A DNA stretch of 14,836 nucleotides from Verrucomicrobiales bacterium. Lineage in GTDB: Bacteria; Verrucomicrobiota; Verrucomicrobiia; Verrucomicrobiales; V1-33. Below, one piece after another: positions 7,736-13,718 of the stretch (positions within the stretch are counted from its first letter, which is position 1; each line of letters begins with the position of its first letter). The notes under the pieces were generated by a model. The model was given only the letters and a program-made list of their open reading frames with translations, was not told the DNA's origin and did no database searches. The DNA lies in contig JAQGPD010000297.1 of the NCBI GenBank assembly GCA_028293305.1, positions 1 through 14,836 on the forward strand, in the 5' to 3' direction. The translations under genes and the position numbers were made by a program.

Positions 7736-10432
7736 ATGTCAACCATTCAGCCAGGACTTCGCATGGCCGCGACCGCATTGCCGGTGCGCGCCGGGTGGAT
7801 TCCCGTGCCGGATGTCAGGGTCTGGCTTGAGGAGGCGGCCCGCGTGGAGGAGGCGGCGCCGGGTGCCGGAGTCCGTTTTTATCCGCTGCCCGCTTCCGCT
7901 TCCAACCCCTCGGTTTCGGGTGCGGTCATCACTGTCAGTGGAAAGGTGGATGCCGCGCTCGACTCCATTTTCAGTCCGCGGGTGCACCGGCTGGGCGAGG
8001 CGTTGCCTGGCGTTTTGATTCCGGTGGACTCGCGTCTGACGCCGGCCCTGACTTCTTTGGAGCAGGCACGGCTTTTTCCCTGGGCGCTGCATTTCATGCA
8101 TCCGGTCCTGGGTCTTGCGGGATTCGCGGAGGCCGATGCCTTGTTGCCCTGGCAACTTTTGGAAGCCCTTCCCGTGGCGCGTGGCGGATGGTTTTCCGCC
8201 GTGCCGGGGCCGGTGGATCCACCGTTGCTGCGGCAGGTGACGCTGGAGTTGGAGGTCGACTTGAAGGACATCCTGGCCGGGGCGTCGGACGATATTTCGT
8301 CCCGGGCGGAGGCGGTTCCGGGCGCGGGTGGGATGTTGGACAAAGCCGGGGACGCGGCGGGTTGGCTGGTGGACAAGGGTCTTGGAATGTTAGGCTCGCT
8401 GGGTGGTCGGAAGGCCGCTGACGCGATCCGGGACTGGGCGCGTCCCGACGCGGCCAACCTCAAAAACCGGCGGCACCGGGAGTTGAATAAATTGTTGGAC
8501 CGTTTTGAAAAGGACACACTGGACGCGCTGCGCCACGCCATTCCCCTGACCGGCGCGGATGCCCGCCGGGGTCAGCCTGCCAGCCCCGGATGGAAGCTCG
8601 GCGCGCGGAATCCGGACCTCCGCCCTTTCAGTCAGGGTGGAGGCGTTGTGGATGTGTGGAACATCCCCGGCGACATCCGGCTGAAGTTGGAAAAACAGTA
8701 TCGCGAAGCCGCCGCGAGGGAGGCGGCGGCGGGGCATTGGGGGCGGGCCGCTTACATTTTCGGGGAGTTGTTGGGGGATTGGAGCCGCGCGGCGGAAATG
8801 TTGGAAAAAGCCGGCCGCCCCCGGGATGCCGCGCGCATTTACCTGGAGCGCCTGCGGTCCGGGCTGCGTGCGGCGCAGTGCCTGGCGGAGGCGGGTTTGC
8901 TGGCGGAAGCGGCGGCGTTGTATGAAGAGGCGGGGCAGCACGAAAAAGCCGGGGATCTTTTCGCGGACATGGGCCGGAAGGACGCCGCCCGGGAACAGTG
9001 GGAAAAAGCGTTGCGCTTCATGACCGATCCACTGCAGCAGGCGGTTCTGTTGGAGAAAAAGCTGTTGGATCCGGACCGCGCCCTGGCGGTGCTTTGGAAG
9101 GCGTGGCCGGGCTCGCCGGCGGCGCTGCCGTGCTTCACGGCGTGGCTGGATTTGTCAGGAAGGCTGGGGCGTCATGCGGAGGTTTCGGCGTGCCTGGACG
9201 AGGTGGAGGCGAAGCCCGCCGCCCGGCCCGCGAGCCCGTCGCTGATGGTGTCCGGACTGCTGAAGTTGTTTTTGGACTATCCGGATTCCTCACTGCGGCA
9301 GCGGAGCGCGGAGCTTGCGGTGATGCTGGCCGGGGAAGCGTTGGCGGCGACTTCCTCCCGGCGGGAGACAACGCGCCTGCTGGAAATGCTGCCCAGGTTT
9401 TCGCCGGGCGACCGGCTGCTGGCGCGCGATGCCGGCCGTTTCAGCCTGACAAAATTCCGTCCGTCCGTGCCTTTGCTGGAGCGGGAATCCCTGCGGTCGA
9501 ATCCATGGCGGCCCTCCCGGATCATCAATCTGGATGCCGGGGTGAAATGGCAATCCCTATCCGATTCCGCGGAGGGGCTGCATGTGGCGGGATACAGCAT
9601 CCTGACAAAATCCCGGGGGGCCCGCTCGCAGCTTGTTTCCGGGGGGGTGACGGGCGGAGCATGGCCGAAGGTCCGGCCCGGGCTGGGTTTTGATTCCGCG
9701 GATCCGCGTGTGTCGCATGGCGTCCCCATGGCTCCGGGGGCCGCCGGATTCTATCATTCCCGCCAGGTTCTGGAGGTGGTGACTGATTTTCCCAATGAAG
9801 CGCCGGGCCTGAGGGAACGGATCCTGGCGGCCGGGCCGGCGGCGGATGGCGAATGGGTGCTGTTGGGTCTGATGGAGACGGGCACCCTGTCAGCGGATTA
9901 TGTGGGGCCGGACGGTCACTTCCGTCGCAGCCGGGTGTTGGATTTTGCGCCGCCGGGATTGGAAAAATCCGACTGGTTCACGGCCGGGCAAGGCGCGGAT
10001 CTTTGGATCGCGGGCATGGATGTGGTGTGCCGGGTGACGGAGGCGGGGGCGTTCGAGCATGTGGCGGTGGCGGGTCCGGTGTCCGGATTGGTGGTGGCTC
10101 CGGCGGGATGTGTGCCGGGGGCCATGGTGGTGGCGGGCGGGGAGGTGGTCCTCCTGACACCTGGCGTCAAAGGACAGAAAATGGATAGTGTGAGCCTTCA
10201 TTCCGGTGCGGCCCAGAGTCCGCCGGTGGCGGCGTTCCTGCGGGATGGGAGGGCGGTGGTGGCTGATGGCCGGGAGGGCACCGTATGGGAAACCGGAAAA
10301 AAAGGGTGCCGGAAAACCGGAGGTCTGGCGCTGCCCGCAGGGTCCGGCAACCCCCTGGCCATGACGGGCCTGACATCCGGCGGCTTCGCCATCCTGACAA
10401 ACAAGGGTTTGATTCTATGTTTTGAATCCTGA
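7736..10432 (+). CDS. Large scaffold protein: N-terminal bpX-like domain, helical (TPR-like) repeats, C-terminal beta-propeller
   Basis: This is an 898-residue protein, the last gene of the operon. Residues about 1-170 form an N-terminal domain ('AATALPVRAGWIPVPDVRVW', 'VRFYPLPASASNPSVSGAVI', 'FPWALHFMHPVLGLAGFAEA') that I take to be one of the bpX families. Residues about 195-245 are Gly/Ala-rich amphipathic helices, followed by a charged helix 'NRRHRELNKLLDRFEKD'. A helical-repeat array lies at about 320-440, with repeated 'GHWGRAAYIFGELLGDWSRA', 'AEMLEKAGRPRDAARIY' and 'AAALYEEAGQHEKAGDLF' units of TPR type; helices continue to about 560. The C-terminal third, about 580-898, reads as repeated short beta blades ('GEWVLLGLMETG', 'DLWIAGMDVVCRV', 'GRAVVADGREGTVWE', 'GGFAILTNKGLILCF'), consistent with a WD- or Kelch-like propeller. 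No signal peptide is seen. It is probably the recognition or scaffold component. The ATG at 7736 follows the vWA stop closely. The stop runs directly into an AT-rich gap. Confidence 0.82.
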   Translation: MSTIQPGLRMAATALPVRAGWIPVPDVRVWLEEAARVEEAAPGAGVRFYPLPASASNPSVSGAVITVSGKVDAALDSIFSPRVHRLGEALPGVLIPVDSRLTPALTSLEQARLFPWALHFMHPVLGLAGFAEADALLPWQLLEALPVARGGWFSAVPGPVDPPLLRQVTLELEVDLKDILAGASDDISSRAEAVPGAGGMLDKAGDAAGWLVDKGLGMLGSLGGRKAADAIRDWARPDAANLKNRRHRELNKLLDRFEKDTLDALRHAIPLTGADARRGQPASPGWKLGARNPDLRPFSQGGGVVDVWNIPGDIRLKLEKQYREAAAREAAAGHWGRAAYIFGELLGDWSRAAEMLEKAGRPRDAARIYLERLRSGLRAAQCLAEAGLLAEAAALYEEAGQHEKAGDLFADMGRKDAAREQWEKALRFMTDPLQQAVLLEKKLLDPDRALAVLWKAWPGSPAALPCFTAWLDLSGRLGRHAEVSACLDEVEAKPAARPASPSLMVSGLLKLFLDYPDSSLRQRSAELAVMLAGEALAATSSRRETTRLLEMLPRFSPGDRLLARDAGRFSLTKFRPSVPLLERESLRSNPWRPSRIINLDAGVKWQSLSDSAEGLHVAGYSILTKSRGARSQLVSGGVTGGAWPKVRPGLGFDSADPRVSHGVPMAPGAAGFYHSRQVLEVVTDFPNEAPGLRERILAAGPAADGEWVLLGLMETGTLSADYVGPDGHFRRSRVLDFAPPGLEKSDWFTAGQGADLWIAGMDVVCRVTEAGAFEHVAVAGPVSGLVVAPAGCVPGAMVVAGGEVVLLTPGVKGQKMDSVSLHSGAAQSPPVAAFLRDGRAVVADGREGTVWETGKKGCRKTGGLALPAGSGNPLAMTGLTSGGFAILTNKGLILCFES

Positions 10433-10474
10433 AGATTGCTTAAATAAATTATTAAAATAAATCATAGGTGCATA

Positions 10475-10501
10475 TTGACACGAAATTGCTATAAGTGTAA
10501 T
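10475..10501 (+). promoter_or_regulatory. Candidate promoter for the Hcp-like gene, in an AT-rich gap (10433-10528)
   Basis: The 96-base gap after the propeller gene is sharply AT-rich against its GC-rich surroundings, especially 10440-10465. It contains a perfect -35 consensus TTGACA at 10475-10480 and TGTAAT at 10496-10501 (five of six matches to TATAAT) with a short 15-base spacer. An overlapping TATAAG at 10490-10495 is too close to TTGACA to pair with it. The start codon is 28 bases beyond the -10 box. This marks the likely end of the five-gene operon and a new transcription unit. No terminator hairpin with a T-run is evident in the gap. Confidence 0.5.
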
Positions 10502-10528
10502 CAGGTTTTAATTCAACCCATTGATCCC

Positions 10529-11098
10529 ATGAGCCTTGCACTAAATCGTATTTCCAATCTCATGGCGCTGGCGGTGCCGGCGGCCGGATTCTTCACCTGT
10601 GGAAAAGCAGGCGCTGCCTCTGATTGCTTCATCAAGTTTGACGGCATTGACGGTGAATCCGCGGTGTCCGGCTATGAAAAGCAAGTGGAGGTCCTATCAT
10701 GGTCCTTCGGGGCCTCCAACCCCACTGCGGTGACGGGCGGGGGCGGTGGAACGGGCAAGGTCTCCCTGCAGGATTTTCATTTCACGACGCGGGTCAACAG
10801 CTCGTCGCCCCCGTTGATGCTGGCTTGCGCCAAGGGCACGCATATTCCAACGGCGACGTTCCGTCTGCTGAAGCCTACCTCCACGGGCGGTCAGCAGGAG
10901 TATTATGTGGTCACTCTGCATGATGTGCTCATCAGCAGTTATTCCAGTTCCCGCTCGCCTTCGAATACGGCCTCGGATGGGGTGCCGGTGGAGAAAGTGA
11001 GTCTTTCCTTCATCAAAATTACGATGGAATATCGTCCTGCCGCCAGCGGCGGGGCTGCGGGAAATCCGGTGACGGCCACGGTGGACGTGGAGCGCTGA
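10529..11098 (+). CDS. Hcp-family (type VI tube-like) protein with apparent Sec signal peptide
   Basis: This is a 189-residue protein starting at the ATG at 10529. A TTG at 10475 in frame is rejected because it falls on the -35 box. Residues 1-31 look like a signal peptide: an Arg near the start, the hydrophobic stretch 'NLMALAVPAAGFFTCG', and a likely cleavage after 'KAGAAS'. The mature part begins 'DCFIKFDGIDGES' and shows the Hcp pattern: 'QVEVLSWSFGASNP', 'GKVSLQDFHFTTRVNSSSPP', 'LMLACAKGTHIPTATFRL', 'YYVVTLHDVLISSYSSS' and 'VPVEKVSLSFIKITMEY'. Canonical Hcp forms hexameric rings stacked as the T6SS tube and has no signal peptide; this one seems to be Sec-exported. No sheath, baseplate or VgrG gene is in the window. 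A candidate hairpin follows the stop, and a diverged paralogue lies next door. The Hcp fold is well supported; the extracellular role is inferred. Confidence 0.85.
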   Translation: MSLALNRISNLMALAVPAAGFFTCGKAGAASDCFIKFDGIDGESAVSGYEKQVEVLSWSFGASNPTAVTGGGGGTGKVSLQDFHFTTRVNSSSPPLMLACAKGTHIPTATFRLLKPTSTGGQQEYYVVTLHDVLISSYSSSRSPSNTASDGVPVEKVSLSFIKITMEYRPAASGGAAGNPVTATVDVER

Positions 11099-11109
11099 GC
11101 GCCCACCCG

Positions 11110-11129
11110 CCGGTGGAGGGATCCGCCGG
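11110..11129 (+). terminator. Candidate weak hairpin terminator between the two Hcp-like genes
   Basis: An 8-base-pair stem, CCGGTGGA paired with TCCGCCGG (one T-G wobble), closes a GGGA loop 12 bases after the stop of the first Hcp-like gene. Only TTT follows, so termination may be partial, or the hairpin may protect the 3' end and uncouple expression of the two Hcp genes. Confidence 0.45.
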
Positions 11130-11156
11130 TTTCACACACTTGAACTTTTGCTGCCC

Positions 11157-12023
11157 ATGAAAACTTTTCCTGGCCTGGCGGCCGCGCTGTTATGCGTGCT
11201 GGCCCCCCTGACAGTCCGCGCCACGGACTTTGCGGTGCTGTTGTCCGGTGTGGACGGCGGCAGCACGGACGCCGCTTTCACCGGCGGATTTTTGATAGAA
11301 GGATTCGGTGTGGATGGTCCGCTTTTCACCGGAGCGCCCGCGGAGTTGGCGCTGAGCAAACGCATCGACAAGGCGAGCCCGCTTTTGATGAAGGGCTGCG
11401 CGAGCGGCAAACATTTCGCCAACGCCGTGATCGTGGGCCGTCGCAGTGCCGCCGGGGGTGGCACGGATGGGTCGGACTATATCAAGATCACGCTGAAGGA
11501 AGTGCTGATTTCCGGAATCAGTCAGGGAGGCGATGACGCGCCGCTGGATTCCGAAACCATCAAGCTGCGGTGTTCGAGTATTTTTTACCGATACTATCCT
11601 GTTTCCCAAACGCCGGTGCCGCCGGTTTTCATGGATCTGGCGACGTCCGGTCCTGACACGGATGGGGATGGAATGCCGGATGGGTGGGAAAAACATTTCC
11701 GGCTGAATGACAAGGTCAGGGATGGCACCTTGGACTCGGATGGCGATGGCCTGACGAATGCCGACGAGTGCCGGCTGGGCTTCAATCCTTTGTCAGGGGA
11801 TTCGTTTTTTGGAGCGGATGTGACGCCGACGGGGAATGGCGGCGCGTTGGATGTGGGTTGGGATGCGATTCCGGGGAAACGTTATATCGTCGAATGGAGC
11901 CCCAATCCGGGGGTGCCGTTCCAGCCGTTGGCGGAGGTGACGCCGGTGGGGTTGCGCGGGGGTGCCCGGGTGACGAAGGTGGGGCTGACGGGATTTTTCC
12001 GGGTGCGTCCGATGGGGAACTGA
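11157..12023 (+). CDS. Exported Hcp-family protein fused to calcium-binding repeats and a C-terminal beta segment
   Basis: This is a 288-residue protein. I chose the ATG at 11157 because it starts a clean signal peptide, 'MKTFPGLAAALLCVLAPLTV' with cleavage after 'VRA' near residue 22. A TTG three codons upstream is less likely. Residues about 23-150 are a diverged Hcp domain: 'DFAVLLSGVDGGSTDAAFTG', 'ALSKRIDKASPLLMKGCASG', 'DYIKITLKEVLISGISQ'. They align with the neighbouring Hcp protein at 'SSPPLMLACAKG' and 'YYVVTLHDVLIS'. Two DxDxDG calcium loops follow, 'DTDGDGMPDGWEKHF' and 'DSDGDGLTNADE', as in thrombospondin type 3 repeats. The end is a beta segment, 'KRYIVEWSPNPG' to 'GFFRVRPMGN', similar in style to the C-terminus of the lamin-tail protein at the left edge. 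An Hcp domain joined to secreted-protein modules supports an extracellular or periplasmic role. The methyltransferase starts 15 bases downstream and may share the transcript. Confidence 0.82.
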   Translation: MKTFPGLAAALLCVLAPLTVRATDFAVLLSGVDGGSTDAAFTGGFLIEGFGVDGPLFTGAPAELALSKRIDKASPLLMKGCASGKHFANAVIVGRRSAAGGGTDGSDYIKITLKEVLISGISQGGDDAPLDSETIKLRCSSIFYRYYPVSQTPVPPVFMDLATSGPDTDGDGMPDGWEKHFRLNDKVRDGTLDSDGDGLTNADECRLGFNPLSGDSFFGADVTPTGNGGALDVGWDAIPGKRYIVEWSPNPGVPFQPLAEVTPVGLRGGARVTKVGLTGFFRVRPMGN

Positions 12024-12038
12024 GGGGCTGCGATAAAG

Positions 12039-13523
12039 ATGTTATTCACCGGACTTGAAACCTGGGATCCGAAGCCGTTCCGGCGGGTGTTGGAGCGTGC
12101 CGGCTATACGCAGGCGGGCCTGGTGGGGGCGGGGGTGGATGGCGTGGCCTATCAGGGACGGTCAAAAGCGCGCTTCCTGGCGATGTTGCCCAGGGGGCGG
12201 GCGATGAGTCTCCTGACAAGACTTTTTTTGCTGGATGAGGCGGTGCCCGCGGAGGAGATCATGCCGCTGCTGGGGTTGGAGACGAGGACGCTGATGGATC
12301 TTGGTTTGTTATATGGGGAGTCGGGAGGGTTGCGTTCGGCGGTGCAGTTGACGCCGGTGGGGGATGGTTGGTTCGCGGGGGATTTTTTGCGGCGTCATGC
12401 GGAGGCTCCGGAGGATTATGTGATGGGGCTGAGTCCGGTGACGCGGTTGCTGGCGTCCGTCACGCCCATGGGGATGGGGGGCGGAGGAAAGGCGTTGGAG
12501 TTGGGCTGCGGGGCGGGGTGGTTGTCGCTGGAGTTGCGGCGGAAGGGGCGGTGGACGGTGACTTCGACGGATCTTTGCGGCCGGGCGTTGGAGTTGGGAC
12601 GGTTCAATGAAAAGCTGGCGGGTTTGTCAGGCATCGAGTGGTTGCGGGGGAGTTGGTTCGAGCCGTTGGGGGATCGGAAGTTTGATTTGATCACCTGCAA
12701 TCCGCCTTATGTGCAGTCGCCGGGCGGTGGACTGACATATCGGGAGACGGCCGCCGGGGAGGAAAATCCGTGTGCGGTTTTGTTGCGCGGGGCGGTGGAG
12801 CATTTGAATCCCGGCGGCCTTTGTTGTGTGATGCTGAACTGGTCGCATGCGACGCTGGAGACGTGGCCGGAGTTGCCGCTTTCCTGGGCGCCGGCGGAGG
12901 GAATGCGGCGTTGGTTGTTCCAGGGACAGTGCCAGAGTCCGGCGGAGTATGCGTGGCGATGGATCGAGCATGATCCTGCTTTCGCGGAGGGCGGGGCGGC
13001 GGAGGAGTTGGCGCGATGGCTGGCTCACTATCAAAAAAACGGGATCCGGGCTTTGTCCTCCGGTTTCATGATCGTGCAGCGCTGCGGGGAGATTGACGGC
13101 GGGTCTTGGACGAGGACGGATTCGCGGGCGGCGAATGAATTGACGACTTTGGCCGGGGCGGAGATTTTGCGGATGTTCGCCAATGAGACGTGGCTGCGCG
13201 GCGGGCCGGGGGAGGCGGAATTATTGGATAGGGTCTTCGAAGTGCCGGATGGGATCGAGGCGGTGATGGATACGGTTTTGGGTGGGAATGGATGGGGGCG
13301 GAAAAGCATCCGCGTGAGCAGTCCTGGCAGATTGACCTATGATGGGGAGGTGGACGAAAATCTGTTGCGGCTGCTGGAGCTGTTAAGGTCCGGGCAGCCG
13401 GCCCGGGTCATGGTGGATGAATTGCGGGCAAGGCCGGAATTCGCGGGAGTGTCAGGATTGGAAAGCCAGATCGCGGGATTGGTCAGGGAGTTGGTGCGGT
13501 TTGCTTTGGTGGCCTTGGATTGA
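12039..13523 (+). CDS. Class I SAM-dependent methyltransferase with NPPY motif and extra N- and C-terminal domains
   Basis: This is a 494-residue protein. Residues about 1-130 are a helical N-terminal domain with a winged-helix look ('FLLDEAVPAEEIMPLLGLET', 'LMDLGLLYGESGGLRSAVQL'). The Rossmann-fold methyltransferase covers about 130-320: SAM motif I ALELGCGAGW at 152-161, the acidic post-I 'VTSTDLCGRALELGRFNEKL', and motif IV CNPPYV with Asn221-Pro-Pro-Tyr224 followed by 'QSPGGGLTYRETAAG'. NPPY is typical of enzymes that methylate side-chain or base nitrogens, such as the glutamine methyltransferases PrmC/HemK and some N6-adenine enzymes. The C-terminal 170 residues form an extra domain. The three-part layout and 'SPGGGLTYR' resemble a family of about 500 residues common in Actinobacteria (I believe annotated with DUF7059 and DUF7782 flanks), whose substrate is not known to me. 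It lies 15 bases after the exported Hcp gene. It is cytoplasmic, with no signal peptide. Confidence 0.85.
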   Translation: MLFTGLETWDPKPFRRVLERAGYTQAGLVGAGVDGVAYQGRSKARFLAMLPRGRAMSLLTRLFLLDEAVPAEEIMPLLGLETRTLMDLGLLYGESGGLRSAVQLTPVGDGWFAGDFLRRHAEAPEDYVMGLSPVTRLLASVTPMGMGGGGKALELGCGAGWLSLELRRKGRWTVTSTDLCGRALELGRFNEKLAGLSGIEWLRGSWFEPLGDRKFDLITCNPPYVQSPGGGLTYRETAAGEENPCAVLLRGAVEHLNPGGLCCVMLNWSHATLETWPELPLSWAPAEGMRRWLFQGQCQSPAEYAWRWIEHDPAFAEGGAAEELARWLAHYQKNGIRALSSGFMIVQRCGEIDGGSWTRTDSRAANELTTLAGAEILRMFANETWLRGGPGEAELLDRVFEVPDGIEAVMDTVLGGNGWGRKSIRVSSPGRLTYDGEVDENLLRLLELLRSGQPARVMVDELRARPEFAGVSGLESQIAGLVRELVRFALVALD

Positions 13524-13718
13524 GCGGGGCAACGCATGTCGGGAGGGGTCGCGGGCACGGTGCAGGAAGGTGACGGGCGGCGGGGGTGTCAGGAGGCGAG
13601 GTGTTTCCCGCGGGCGTTTTTTGATGGGGCGGGATGGAAATGCGGGTTGTGTTTGCGGGGGCAAGGTGGTTGGAGCAGAAGCCCGCCGTTTTGGCTGGCA
13701 CGCGTTGCCTTTGCCACC
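13524..13718 (+). other. 195-base GC-rich intergenic region before the acyltransferase gene
   Basis: The acyltransferase frame stays open through this gap, but the residues it would encode (Gly, Arg and Cys rich) do not look like part of that family, so I treat it as non-coding. It contains one TGTCAGG heptamer at 13587-13593 and a self-complementary CCCGCGGG at 13607-13614 followed closely by six Ts at 13617-13622. A longer stem for that T-run is not obvious, so a terminator is possible but weak. I see no convincing -35/-10 pair. Confidence 0.4.

Larger units (their letters stand above)
149..13593. repeat. Dispersed heptamer CCTGACA / TGTCAGG, 27 copies
   Basis: I counted these by eye. CCTGACA on the + strand begins at 552, 1263, 1689, 2500, 3437, 4184, 5702, 6576, 6585, 7031, 9445, 9601, 10153, 10369, 10393, 11207, 11652 and 12212. 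TGTCAGG begins at 149, 3842, 4835, 7813, 9153, 11791, 12625, 13450 and 13587. About two would be expected from base composition. Thirteen copies extend to CCTGACAA. All but the last lie in genes. They fall in several codon phases: Leu-Thr (CTG-ACA) 15 times, Pro-Asp (CCT-GAC) 3, x-Ser-Gly (TCA-GG) 5 and Val-Arg (GTC-AGG) 3. They use A-ending Thr and Ser codons and AGG, which look uncommon here. The pattern fits a DNA-level signal rather than protein constraint. Confidence 0.75.

Noticed and set aside
740..8395. CTAAC pentamers as a variant of the CCTGACA signal
   Set aside because: I found about ten copies, which is at or below expectation from base composition, so there is no enrichment.
10475..10528. 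TTG start giving an 18-residue extension of the first Hcp-like protein
   Set aside because: The TTG falls on the TTGACA -35 box, and the extension would bury the signal peptide.
10433..10528. AT-rich gap as a replication origin unwinding element, prompted by the skew flip
   Set aside because: I see no DnaA-box cluster and no origin-linked genes, and the skew changes several kilobases to the left. A promoter is the simpler reading.
13536..13718. 61-residue N-terminal extension of the acyltransferase
   Set aside because: The residues are Gly/Arg/Cys-rich and unlike the family. The first expected motif follows directly after the ATG at 13719.
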